A stretch of 64,000 nt of DNA from Archivesica marissinica (GCA_014843695.1 CM026404.1:53638833-53702832); one strand, 5' to 3'. Counted from the first letter of the stretch, positions 45,232 through 57,030 are shown. Notes: generated by a model from the letters alone, not told the origin. Translations and numbers: made by a program.

Positions 45232-45636
45232 GTTTAAACATATTTTATTCGGATCAAATACATATATACATATATAAACACAATTCTTATACATTGGAAC
45301 CGATATGGGTCGAGAAACAAGCTTAAAGCTTATATGAATCCCTTCCCATGTTGGAGTACGTTTAAATGGTACAAAATGCTTGGCGAATAGTAATGGCGAG
45401 TTTATGTGTTCAGTATATATCATATAAATTGTAGAGAAACTATTGAATATTTAACAGCAGTGGCACATATTTGGACTTGATTTTACTAAACGTCCGCATA
45501 TATTTACAGCATCGTTATTGTAATTTTAATGTAGCAATACGGAAACGTTATATCCAAATATGTAAAATATCAAAAAACAATCTGGTATTGTCACACGACG
45601 GGCCGGGACCAAAACGGAGAGAACCCCCACGTTCAC

Positions 45637-48600
45637 CTAGGTATCGAAACGTTTTGTTGCTGCAATATAGCTCTGGACATTCAGGTAAAGTGTTGTGTTA
45701 CAGTGTGTAGTGAGATGCTCATCGCCAAACAAGAGATTGTTGAGTGTGGCAGCACATGGAAGGTTAGATAGGTGTTGTAGACGTTGATGATTATACCTTG
45801 GGCAATGCAGAAGGCAGTGAGTGACTGATTCGATAGACCCGCATGCGCACACGGGAGAATCGATGATATTTTTCCTGTGAAGGTCGTAGCACAAAGAACT
45901 ACATCCTAGTCGTAGTCGGGTGTGGAGTATCTGATTCCTTCTTGATCCAACATTGTATAACGGGGATTGTCTTTTCCTGTTTTTACTTAACATGTATTTG
46001 AAGGTTGCTACTGTATCGGCGTTCCGTGTCTCGTTTGGCAGCGAGTTCCATATTAGAATAGTTGATGGAAGAAATGTAGAAGCATGGGATTGAGTATGTG
46101 CAGTTATAGGTTGAACGGCGGGTACGTGTCGAAGGTTATATAATTGGTCAACTTGTTCTGGAATGAGATTGGAGAGGTAATGGGGACAGCGACCAGTCTT
46201 CATTTTGTAGAAGAGGGTGAGCTTGTGATTGCAACGTCGTTTGGCTAGGGTATCCCAGGACAGGTCCGACAGAAGAGTGTTTATGTTGCAGAGTTTAGTA
46301 GCTCCAGACACAATTCGCGCTGCCTCGTTCTGTACGGCCTCAATATCGTTTTTCGAATCATTACTGCAGTTGTCCCACACGACGTTACCATATTCTAGAA
46401 GAGGTCGAATGTAGGCAAGATACATGCGCTCTAGACAGAAACGGGTAAGAAGGAATTTTAATGATCTGAGAATTCCGATGCGCTGCCAAGACTTGTTAAC
46501 AAGCTCAGATATATGAGCATTCCACCAAGATTAGACCAAGATGTTTGTGAGTTCTAGTTTGGGTAATGGGAATGCTATTCATGAAGACATCTGGATGGAT
46601 GGGCTTGTTTCGCTTACGTGAGAAAATCATGGATTCGGTTTTTGCAGGGTTGAATGTAACTAGCCACAATTTGGACCAGGAATGGATACGAGAAAGGTCG
46701 GTGTTGAGGACGGCAGCTGCATTGGCTGGATCGTCAACGATGATGTAAAGACTTGTGTCATCGGCGAAAAGACGTATATTGGCATTAATGTCAGCAACGA
46801 TGTCGTTAATGTAAATGAGGAAGAGTAGTGGACCCAAAATCGATCCCTGTGGAACTCCAGCATTAATAGAAGACCATTGCGAGGATGAATTTGCAATAAC
46901 AACACGTTGATTTCTTGAAGACAAGTAAGATGCGAACCAGTTTAGAAGAGAACCTGTGATACCGAGAGAAGACAGCTTGCTAAGCAGACCACGGTGCCAT
47001 ACCCGGTCAAACGCCTTCGAAATGTCGCAGAAGATCGCTCGCACTTCCTTTCCATCGTCCATTGCCTGAGATATGTCATTGTAAAGGAAGGTCATTTGGT
47101 TGAGAGTGGAATCACCCTTGATGAAACCAGACTGGTTCGGTGTCAAAAGACTATTTTCCGTGACATAGTTGTAGAGGTACTTATGTACACAGCGTTCCAT
47201 AAGTTTACCCAGGCAGCTAAGTAGAGAGATAGGGCGATAGTTTGAGGGTTTCGATGGATCAGATTTTTTAAATATTGGGCATATGTTGGCTAGTTTCCAA
47301 TGAGAAGGAAATGTGGATTTCGTAAGTAGCTTGGTGAAGTATACAGAGAGTGGTACAGCGAGCTCGTTGGCACCTTCCTTTAATGAGTCTAGGACTAACC
47401 AAGTCTGGCCCGCTAGCCTTCGATGGGTTGATAAGAGAGATCGCGTCTCTAACATCCTGGTGTGTTATGCTGATATGTGACAGAGTGGATGGTGTCATTG
47501 GTGTGATGGGTGGTGGGATCTGATTTTGGTCGTCTATTGAGGATTGCTCACAGAAGAAGGTATTCAGGAGCTCAGCTTTGTCCTCATTGGACGTCGCTTT
47601 GACTCCGTTGTTAACAAGGGTAGGGATGCCAGAATAGTTAGTGTTGTTTGAGAGTTGTTTCGACAGTTTGAACCACTCTTTAACTGGAATGGAAGATGAG
47701 TTCATCCTGTCGATTATGTTGTGTAGGTGAGTATCTTTCGTCTTTCTGATTAGAGCGGTGGTGATGTTCCTGCATCGTCTAAAGTTTTCCCATGCCAGTT
47801 CGGTATTTAGACGCTTGGCTTTCTGGTGGAATCTGCTACGCTTTCTGATGGATTGTCTCACCTCGCTGGTCATCCATGGAACGTCACCTGGCCGAATGGT
47901 TACTGTTTTGTTGGGGATGCTATCTGTTGCTGCTTGGAGTATGGAGGCTGTAATATTTTCAGCGATCTGTTCCAAATTAACGTCATCTATGATAGTGTTC
48001 CAATCTGTTGCACGTAGTTTGTCGTTAAACTTGTTATAGTCGCCATTGTCGTATAGCCAGATGCGGCGTCGAAAATTGCTAGATGTGGGTTTTGAGAAAT
48101 TAAGGACAACTACTACTGGACAATGGTAACGGATAAGGTCTGGTACGAAGGGGTCAGATACAAAACTGGAGAGGACTTGTTGGTTGTTGCGAACAAATAT
48201 CAGGTCGATTAGGGACTGAGAATGTTCTGTGAAATGTGTTGGGGTCGATATTAGCTGATGCGCATTGTAAGAAGAAATGAGACGGGACATTTTATTTGAA
48301 GGGGAATGACTAATGTTAATGTTGAAGTCGCCTGTTACTATAATATTATCGCAGCGTTGATGAAAAGCTTGGTCGACACTCTGCTCTAGCAGGAGCCATT
48401 GGTTGTTGTTTGCATCGGGGGGACGGTAGAGGCCACCAACTAGAAGTGTACGCTGGTTTACATGAACCTCCAACCAAAGAGCCTCTAGACCGTTTACATG
48501 CAGATCCTGGCGTTTTGTGGCATGCAAACTATCCCTCACGTAGATGGCAACACCTCCTCCAACCCTGTCCTTCCTGTCACATCGAAACGGTTGATTAAAA

Positions 48601-49112
48601 TTTGGAATGCGAAGTTCAGAATCAGATACGGAAGCGGAAAGCCACGTTTCTGTAAAGACGAGTATATCGTATGGCTGTGCTTCGACAGAAAGAATATCGA
48701 GCTTGGGACGTAAACTTTGAATATTAATATGCATGATACTAAGACCATTGTTGAGTAGGGTAAGATAAGATTATGAGAGCGTATCCGACTGATCAGTTGT
48801 TGGACCTGGATTTGTCTCTATATCACCTGAGCGAGTAGTGTTGAGAGATGGTAAGTAAAGTGACACATGAATGTTGGTAATGAAGATGATGGCAAACACT
48901 ATATATGTGTCCAGTGTATGGGTAATAAGACGGCTAGAACAGTGTCCAATATACATAATGAAAACTACGGCGGATGATAAACGTTCTGACTGGCCGTCTA
49001 TTCCCGTGGCTAGCGTTAACGATGACAAAGTAATGAGGCCATGGTAGGTCAATCCGCATCGAGACCCACCACCGTGTGTGACAAAGAAAAATACGACAAT
49101 CAATATAAACAT
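45637..49112 (-). pseudogene. LINE polyprotein: 2A-like leader, AP endonuclease, reverse transcriptase
   Basis: Segment 49112-48771 has 113 codons: hydrophobic stretches (MFILIVVFFFV; YIVFAIIFI) and then SGDIETNPGPTTD. An in-frame TAA (48773-48771) precedes SIMHINIQSL. The endonuclease block (frame from 48734) has TETW, GLYRPP, GDFN and SLIDLIF. The expected S-D-H motif reads RYH, losing the catalytic Asp. One extra G near 47377 shifts into the RT frame: CDISKAFDRVWH, GVPQGSILGPLLF, FADDTSLY. A single-base loss near 46530 shifts into the last frame: RMYLAYIRPLLEYGNVVWD and the motif C-x-C-x7-H-x4-C (CACGSIESVTHCLLHC). It ends at TAG 45637. The LINE copied itself by target-primed reverse transcription. 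This copy is defective. Confidence 0.9.
48801..48824 (-). other. 2A-like ribosome-skipping motif in the LINE
   Basis: Minus-strand codons encode D-I-E-T-N-P-G-P, matching the 2A consensus D-(V/I)-E-x-N-P-G-P. In 2A peptides the ribosome omits the Gly-Pro bond, releasing the leader from the downstream protein without a protease. It would lie at residues 97-104 of the leader frame. Such motifs are known in some APE-type LINEs of invertebrates. Confidence 0.9.
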
Positions 49113-49694
49113 TGGAGATGTTAAACAGCAATCAGCAGGTTTAAAATGTTAACGTAGTTCTTCTAATATGTACATTGTATATAAGATTAAATAGCTATGT
49201 GCACATATGACCCCGGTAACGTACTTATATAATATTAAATAGCTATGTGCACATATAACTGTATATATATATATGAGCAAGGAGCAATATGTGCAGTTGA
49301 AGATTGTTGCAATCTTAACGAAATTGGTGGAAACAATGAAAGCTATTTCACAAGTTACTACATCATGAATATAGAATGGGCTTACGTTATATATAAAAGG
49401 GATTTATATTAAAATATGAAATTTGTGCTACAGTTGAAGTACAAGAAAGCATGCAAGGTATCAATGACCTCATACTGGGAAGGTTACATCTATAGCTGTG
49501 TCCGGGCATAAACACTCCGGCCCCGCTCCGGCTACTATAATAATTCGTCGGCATTATTTCAATGGAAGTCAGAGAGAATAGTTAATCAAACAAACAGAGA
49601 GGCCACCACTGGCAGCACAATAGATAATGAAATATGTACGTTCACATCTATTTCCATGTGTGGCCCCTCATCAATGACATTTTTAATCACCTGG

Positions 49695-50000
49695 CATAAT
49701 AATATAAGTTAACGTAGCCATACCAGTATGCACATTTTAAATCAAATGTCATAATAATACAGGCTAACGCAACAATACCAGTATGCACATTTTAAATCAA
49801 ATGTCATAATAATACAGGCTAACGCAACAATACCAGTATGCACATTTTAAATCATATGTCACAATAATACATCCCAACGTATCCATACCAGTATGTGCAT
49901 TTCAAAACACGTGTCATAGTAATACAGGCTAATGCAACCATACCAGTATGCGCATTTCAAAACACGTGTCATAGTAATACAGGCTAACGTAACCATACCA
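49695..50000 (-). repeat. 55-bp tandem monomers at the LINE 5' end
   Basis: TACCAGTATG starts at 49721, 49776, 49831, 49886 and 49941, with a sixth truncated at the 5' boundary (49996-50000). The unit carries CATAATAATACAGGCTAACG and TACCAGTATGCACATTTTAA. The array stops exactly where the 66-bp satellite resumes. Monomers of this kind act as promoters in mouse L1; a promoter role here is inference. Confidence 0.8.
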
Positions 50001-50640
50001 GACAGCCATTTAACCCTTTCCTTCATAGAGATTTAGGTTAATATACTAGTATATCTCCATACAAACGACAGCCATTTAACCCTTTCCTTCATAGAGATTT
50101 AGGTTAATATACTAGTATATCTCCATACAAACGACAGCCATTTAACCCTTTCCTTCATAGAGATTTAGGTTAATATACTAGTATATCTCCATACAAACGA
50201 CAGCCATTTATCTATCGTGTGGTGGATACGTAGTCGCCATGTCTATCCTACCGCCATAGATATTACTGGGACTACATAGAGATTTAGGTTAATATACTAG
50301 TATATCTCCATACAAACGACAGCCATGTATCTATCGTGTGGTGGATACGTAGTTGCCATATCTATCCTACCTCCATATATATTACTGGGACTTCATAGAG
50401 ATTCAGGTTAATACACTAGTATATCTCCATTCAAACGACAGCCATTTATCTATCATGTGGTGGATAAGTAGTTGCCATATCTATCCTACCTCCATAGATA
50501 TTACTGGGACTTCATAGAGATTTAGGTTAATATACTAGTATATCTCCATACAAACGACAGCCATTTAGCTATCATGCAGTGGATAAGTAGTCGCCATATA
50601 TATCCTACCTCCATAGATATTACTGGGACTACATAGAGAT
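50001..50640. repeat. 66-bp satellite resumed, grading into a 119-bp composite unit
   Basis: Three 66-bp units (50001-50211) are followed by four composite units of 119 bp (TACTGGG at 50264, 50383, 50502 and 50621). Each composite consists of a 66-bp-type unit plus 53 bp of new sequence containing TGGATACGTAGTCGCCAT and CCATAGATATTACTGGGAC. Confidence 0.95.
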
Positions 50641-50770
50641 TCTGACCTTTATTATGAACATTGGTTTGACTACTACATTGTCAATGTATGTCGTATTGGT
50701 AATGAATCGTAATTAGTTAATACCTAGCTCTCAATGTGAGTGTGGACATGCAATTTAAGATGCTGAACAT

Positions 50771-51323
50771 TAGAGTGGTGGAACCTATGCTCGGCTAAAA
50801 TCCTACCTATCATGGCCTATTAAAAAAGTTAAATGCATTATTTTCTTAAGTCGTGAACACAACTTTCACAAAATTGTTGTTGAACATTTTAGCTTCATTA
50901 CGTGACCATGTGCCTCAATACAGCTATCGCAACGGCACCTGTTTCCACGGAGAACTAGATACTTTAGGGCACATATGCACGGCGTACATGTCTTCTTTTT
51001 TTATTCATGCACGGGTAAATGTTGAATATATTATTTTGACTTAGTAACATCAATAACTAACAATATTACAACTCATAAGAAACTTTCCGCATCATTTCGG
51101 TGGGGAAAAAATCCCAACAAGTTGTCTGTTTATATTCGGCTACTGAACCAATCAGGTGACAGTTGCATTAGACTACCGGTACGCACAACGGAACGCTATT
51201 GTACCATGCTTCACCGCTGTCAGCTAAAATAGGTTAAAACTATTTAAATATTTTAAATACGGATGTAAATGGAAAAAATACTCCGAGCATTGGAATACGC
51301 CGAGCATTGGTTCCACCACTCTA
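50771..51323. mobile_element. MITE with inverted ends and TA target site
   Basis: The element is 50773-51321 (549 bp). The left end GAGTGGTGGAACCTATGCTC is the inverse of the right end GAGCATTGGTTCCACCACTC with one mismatch, and TA lies outside both ends (50771-50772, 51322-51323). The right end has an extra partial copy of the CCGAGCATTGG motif. No transposase is encoded. A TA target suggests mobilisation by a Tc1/mariner-type enzyme, but the ends differ from both Tc1 elements in this window. Confidence 0.75.
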
Positions 51324-51429
51324 CTTTTTTATATGTAGATCTAGATCTACTCATTTTAATTCACGAGTTGTCCATCCTATGAGTAGGCCTACGGTTTGGC
51401 TATGAAAATCCCATACCGATGATCAAAAT

Positions 51430-52060
51430 GAATATATTATATACACTTGATGGTCGGTATTACATTTAACCTGACATGATATATACACTTCAGGTTCGTT
51501 ATTACATTTAACCTGACATGATATATACACTTGATGTTCGTTATTACATTTAGCCTGACATAATATATACACTTGATGTTCGTTATTACATTTAACCTGA
51601 CATGATATATACACTTGATGTTTGTTATTGCATTTAGCCTGACATGATATATACACTTGATGGTCGTTATTACATTTAACCTGACATGATATATACAATC
51701 GTTGTTCGTTATTACATTTAACCTGACATGATATATACACTTGATGTTCGTTATTACATTTAACCTGACATGATATATACACTTGATGTTCGTTATTACA
51801 TTTAACCTGACATGATATATACACTTGATGTTTGTTATTGCATTTAGCCTGACATGATATATACACTTGATGGTCGTTATTACATTTAACCTGACATGAT
51901 ATATACACTTGATGTTCGTTATTACATTTAACCTGACATGATATATACACTTGGTGTTCGTTATTACATTTAACCTGACATGATATATACACTTGGTGTT
52001 CGTTATTACATTTAGCCTGACATGATATATACACGTGATTTTCGTTATTACATTTAACCT
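51430..52060. repeat. 42-bp satellite, about 15 units
   Basis: The unit is close to TGACATGATATATACACTTG plus ATGTTCGTTATTACATTTAACC. One unit at about 51683-51725 has the ACAATCGTTGTTCGTT segment of the 41-bp array next to it. The minus-strand frame across it (51423-52034) is a repeat artefact. Confidence 0.95.
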
Positions 52061-53060
52061 GACAAGTTAGTACAATCGTTGTTCGTTATTACATTTAACC
52101 TGACACGTTAGTACAATCGTTGTTCGTTATTACATTTAACCTGACAAGTTCGTACAATCGTTGTTCGTTATTACATTTAACCTGACAAGTTAGTACAATC
52201 GTTGTTCATTATTACATTTAACCTGACAAGTTCGTACAATCGTTGTTCGTTATTACATTTAACCTGACAAGTTAGTACAGTCGTTGTTCGTTATTATATT
52301 TAACCTGACAAGTTCGTACAATCGTTGTTCGTTATTACATTTAACCTGACAAGTTAGTACAATCGTTGTTCATTATTACATTTAACCTGACAAGTTCGTA
52401 CAATCGTTGTTCGTTATTACATTTAACCTGACAAGTTAGTACAGTCGTTGTTCGTTATTATATTTAACCTGACAAGTTCGTACAATCGTTGTTCGTTATT
52501 ACATTTAACCTGACAAGTTAGTACAATCGTTGTTCATTATTACATTTAACCTGACAAGTTCGTACAATCGTTGTTCGTTATTACATTTAACCTGACAAGT
52601 TAGTACAGTCGTTGTTCGTTATTACATTTAACCTGACAAGTTCGTACAATCGTTGTTCGTTATTACATTTAACCTGACAAGTTAGTACAATCGTTGTTCG
52701 TTATTACATTTAACCTGACAAGTTCGTACAATCGTTGTTCGTTATTACATTTAACCTGACAAGTTAGTACAGTCGTTGTTCGTTATTACATTTAACCTGA
52801 CAAGTTAGTACAATCGTTGTTCGTTATTACATTTAACCAGACAAGTTAGTACAGTCGTTGTTCGTTATTACATTTAACCAGACAAGTTAGTACAGTCGTT
52901 GTTCGTTATTACATTTAACCTGACAAGTTAGTACAGTCGTTGTTCGTTATTACATTTAACCTGACAAGTTAGTACAGTCGTTGTTCGTTATTACATTTAA
53001 CCTGACAAGTTAGTACAGTCGTTGTTCGTTATTACATTTAACCTGACAAGTTAGTACAGT
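52060..53060. repeat. 41-bp satellite, about 24 units, related to the 42-bp array
   Basis: The unit is close to TGACAAGTTAGTACAATCGT plus TGTTCGTTATTACATTTAACC. It shares the second half (GTTCGTTATTACATTTAACC) with the 42-bp units. GTTAGTACA and GTTCGTACA units alternate in the middle, giving a two-unit or longer higher-order pattern; the right end is homogenised to GTTAGTACAGTCG. Confidence 0.95.
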
Positions 53061-53086
53061 CGTTATTAGTTATTTCAATTGATTTA

Positions 53087-53160
53087 ACATCTATGTCCGT
53101 GGTGTAATGAATATGTTGTCCACCTCCAGGGTTTGTGAGCTCTAACCCGAGTGGAGAAAT
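53087..53160 (+). mobile_element. possible SINE family-4 head, degraded
   Basis: TCCGTGGTGTAATGAATATG and, about 30 bp later, GGTTTGTGAGCTCTAACCCG resemble the A- and B-box spacing of the SINE fragment at 1478-1600. It is degenerate and no clear end was found. The following 53161-53435 is single-copy. Confidence 0.35.
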
Positions 53161-53439
53161 CCAATAAGCTTTTAGCTTTCATTTCAATCCACTTGTATTT
53201 ATTGTGGACATAATTGATTGTTGTATGTTATGCTATATATGTATATTTTATTATATATATGTAGAATAAATATGTTTAAACCAACCTCAGCAGAACCACG
53301 GTGGTATTGGCCTTAGGCAAGCCACTTAAATACACAATGCCTCTTGTCGTGTCGATAAGGATACCTCTCCAGATATTTATTCAGCTGTGTAATTTAAATG
53401 ATTCTTTATCCTTGGTTACACGACGCATATTTATCGACA

Positions 53440-53950
53440 TGTCGTCGTACACGTAATGAACATATCATTGTGTTTTCCAAGAACTCGAAATACATGTACA
53501 TGTAATGAACACGTCCTTGTGTTTTCCAAGAACTCGAAATACATGTACATGTAATGAACACATCCTTGTGTTTTCCAAGAACTCGACATACATGTACATT
53601 TAATGAACACATCCTTGTGTTTTCCAAGAACTCGAAATACATGTACATGTAATGAACACATCCTTGTGTTTTCCATGAACTGGAAATACCTTTTCATGTA
53701 ATGAATACGTCATTGTGTTTGCTAAATATTGGAAATACCTGTACATGTAATGAATACGTCAGTGTGTTTGCTAAATACTGGAAATACCTGTACACGTAAT
53801 GAACACGCAATTTTGTTGTCCAAGAACAGGAAATACCTGTACACGTAATGGACACGTCATTGTGTTTTCCAAGAACTGGAAATACGTGTACACGTAATGA
53901 ACACGTCATTGTGTTTTCCAAGAACTGGAAATAAGTGTACACGTAATGGT
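53440..53950. repeat. 49-bp minisatellite, about 10 units
   Basis: The unit contains GTAATGAACACGTCATTGTG and TTTTCCAAGAACTGGAAATAC. Left units carry AACTCGAAATACATGTACAT and right units AACTGGAAATACCTGTACAC, a gradient across the array. Confidence 0.9.
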
Positions 53951-55135
53951 GTCCTATAACAACTGGAAATAGACGGCATGCATACACCATTAGGTACACA
54001 TCCCAATAAATGCGTCCGTAAGTCCACCAGGAGTGTGGTCTCGAGAAAAATTAGTCTAAAGTCATAAGAATTGCTCGACCTAAGTAAATATGTATTTAGA
54101 AACTATACACTTTACTGGTTTAGGGGCCATACTTGCTCATCGCAATGATGCACATGCCATATCGGTATCTTGCAGAGTTCATAAAGAGATCCGGGTTCAA
54201 CATACATGTTAATAGAGTAGCCCTCAATATAAGAAATTTGGGACCTATTTTACATTCTAAGATAACATTGTATAGGATATACAGACCAGACCCATTGTCT
54301 CAAACTTCAGTGATACGATTGGTTGATTCTGAGATTTACTCTACGTTTAACCAATCAGAAATTTGAGGCTGAGTTTCAGATTGGTCCAAAATAGCGATAA
54401 TAAAATACGCGGATGTTGACGTCGTATACAACACAAATCATTTAGTGGCATTTTGGCTAGAATACTGTAGCAGAGATAACATGGGTGTTAGGAACTTATT
54501 TACCAGATCCATTTAATCGAAGGAAATGCCAGTCCAATATTAGGCCGTACAAAATGCATAATAATAAAATAATATTATACATTTGTATATAATAAAATAA
54601 TAATAATAAAGAGTTTATTTTACGATTAAACTCATTTGAAAATAGACTGGTTGGAAAATCTCAAAAGCCCTCTAGAAAAAAAGGTTAGGCATTTTTTAGT
54701 AGAATATGGCATACTCTTGTTTTAACATAATTAGGGTGTGCTGACACCAAATCTGCCGTATGCCAAGCTGTATTTTTCAGTTTTCCCTATCAAAAATTAA
54801 AAACAAAATGGCTACTAATTAATTCCGAACGTGCGTGATAATTGCATAAGCACACCAAGGTAAGATGGCTTGTCTGCATTATATTATTGCATATTTCACA
54901 GAAAACAAACAAATATCAATTGATCCCAATATTCTATGTTGTTTATTTTAATTTAAGTTTATTTATAATGGCAATCTTCCAATGATAAGAACCTGAACAC
55001 AAAAGCAGTCTACACCACACACAAAATATTAACATAAAATGAAACACACTAGATTACGTGGTCGCTTAGTCATACTAGATTTAGAGAGCTCCAGGTTAAT
55101 AGATTAAACAACAATAATTATTATACATTACAATT
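53951..55135. other. single-copy AT-rich DNA with a TAA microsatellite
   Basis: An AATAATAATAATAAA-type run occurs at about 54556-54612. The short frame at 54133-54366 has no domain. No gene is supported. Confidence 0.5.
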
Positions 55136-55206
55136 GTGACTTGCTCAAAGTTCAAAATAACTTGTAAAATTCGGAAACTATTGTTTGAACAAACAAATAC
55201 ATGTAC

Positions 55207-55348
55207 TCAGCAACATTGTCCATCTACCTATTCAAATATATATCAACTCGTACCACAACCAGATCATCCGTACGATAATCCAAGACGGCGCGTGTCGCCG
55301 ACATTATCTGACGAAGAATCTCCTCCGGCGCGATCTGTAGCACATTAA
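55207..55348 (+). CDS. possible terminal exon of an unidentified gene
   Basis: After ACATGTACTCAG there is an open stretch of 46 codons ending in TAA: QHCPSTYSNIYQLVPQPDHP, then DNPRRRVSPTLSDEESPPAR and SVAH. It is locally more GC-rich than its surroundings, and its Tyr/Pro-rich then Ser/Glu-rich composition resembles a cytoplasmic tail. No upstream exon, domain or paralogue was recognised, so it may be chance. The acceptor is only moderate. The frame extends upstream to an ATG at 55136. Confidence 0.3.
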
Positions 55349-57030
55349 CGCGTGCCTCAGATCGTCATGCTTCGACATTGTATTACGGTATATTGTTTGC
55401 GGGATACACTATTTTAATGGTTTATCAATTCCAACTATGATTTATCGGAGGTGATAATCAGCCGAGACAAATGTCTCCATGCATCCCTTATACCTTGGTC
55501 CATTTTGTTTTGTTGCTCACTCTGTACAGTCCGTGTATCATGTGTCGGATATGTTGTATGCGCTTTCAGAATACAGCAGTATATATACATATATGTATAT
55601 GTATATATGTATCAGCTTAATCTAGGCATAGATAGATAGATCGTTTAGATGCTCACAAATTAATTGTTGTAAAGAGATAATATAGATGATGACTTTATCT
55701 GTCTTCTTGTCGTATGTAGAGATTGTTTTAATCAGATGGACATACAGTGAAATATAGCTGGTAACCCAGGCCCGTAGTCACACTGAGGCACACAGAGGCA
55801 GCTTCCTCGGTTAAAATGTCCAAAGCCAAAAAAAAAAAATGCCAAACATATCCCTTTGCTGTATAAAATGTTGACTTCTAGAGAGGTGAAAGGCCTACAT
55901 AATTATACGTCTAAACTCATTAAATCAGAAAACGTAGGGACTCGCTTCTATACCCCAACCATTCAAGTTAAGGGGTAACATGCACCCGGACCCCCTATAT
56001 TGTCTCGGTTGAAATTTGCCTCTAGCTACGGTAGGCCGACTGCAACCACACTAATATATTTTAAAGTAGGCCTACATGTATAATAAAGTACATGTATATG
56101 TATTTTAAGCGCCATATTACTGGTGGCATTCGCTGTACACATGTTTGGCATCGAAAGCTTATGCAATCAAAATTCTAATGTGACACGGCATTTTGTCTGT
56201 ATACGCAAAGAAGGAATTTACCGTCGTTAAATCTGCAATAAAATAGCGCGTGAGGTCAAACGTGGCGTCTTTTACGCACTCTGAAAAATAACACCAACTA
56301 TTAACAAGTGCACGTTTTAGATATCATGTTAGACTGGAAATTATATTTGTATTGTCGTTCTAAGCGCCGGAATTAACCAAATATGTCTAAGTGGTTAATT
56401 CCTATACGTCAGAACTCCATACCATGTTTTATTCGCCAATAGGCTAAAGAACGGAAAGACAAATATTAGATCTATATCTTAAACAACACATAACTCACAA
56501 AAGCCGCGCGGAACTTTGATACTGCACTGGAAGTGTGAGTGGAAGTCCATTAGACCGGTATACTGTTACCATTTATCCCTCCGCCACGCGTTATTACATC
56601 CTGCCTGTTATATAGCGTTTAGAAATCAGCTTGACATCTTGTAAACATTGTTTTTAAATTGTTTTATTTCGGGGTCTCCTTTTTATATTCAAACAAAGTC
56701 GCATTTATCCTCCTGCCAACCAGACCTATAAGCGTATTTTAAAGCATTAGAGTAATATTTCCTCACAAACTCTGGAATAACATAAACAGCCTGGGCTATC
56801 AACTTGCAGTTTCATCGATTGGGATTGTTGTGTGATTATAATAGTAGCCTAACCGTCAAAATCACACATTGTTTCCTTTTCAAAGAGACACTTATATTTT
56901 AAGAACACATGCATAGATGGATTATTTGGAGCTGAAATATTAAACTTCGTGTTTTTGTGTGCAACTGAATAATTGGGAACGCCAGAAATTCAAAATGGCC
57001 GCCAGAAAATAAACACTACGCCGATGACCT
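55349..57030. other. mostly single-copy DNA with one possible MITE
   Basis: At about 55768-56032 the ends GGCCCGTAGTCACACTGAGG and GCCTCTAGCTACGGTAGGCC are roughly inverted, suggesting an old DNA element. A TATATACATATATG microsatellite lies at about 55578-55610 and an A run at 55828-55839. No gene was seen. Confidence 0.4.

Larger units (their letters stand above)
45232..50000 (-). mobile_element. CR1/L2-type LINE, nearly full-length, dead, with 2A-like motif
   Basis: This is a minus-strand non-LTR retrotransposon of about 4.8 kb inserted in the 66-bp satellite. The 12-bp GACAGCCATTTA occurs on both sides (45220-45231 and 50001-50012), though this is also satellite sequence. From 5' to 3': 55-bp monomers (49695-50000), hydrophobic leader with a 2A-like peptide, AP-type endonuclease, reverse transcriptase, C-terminal Cys/His motif, and a 3' UTR ending near an AATAAA at about 45251. 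The coding region carries one stop and two frameshifts, so it is not autonomous. Confidence 0.8.
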
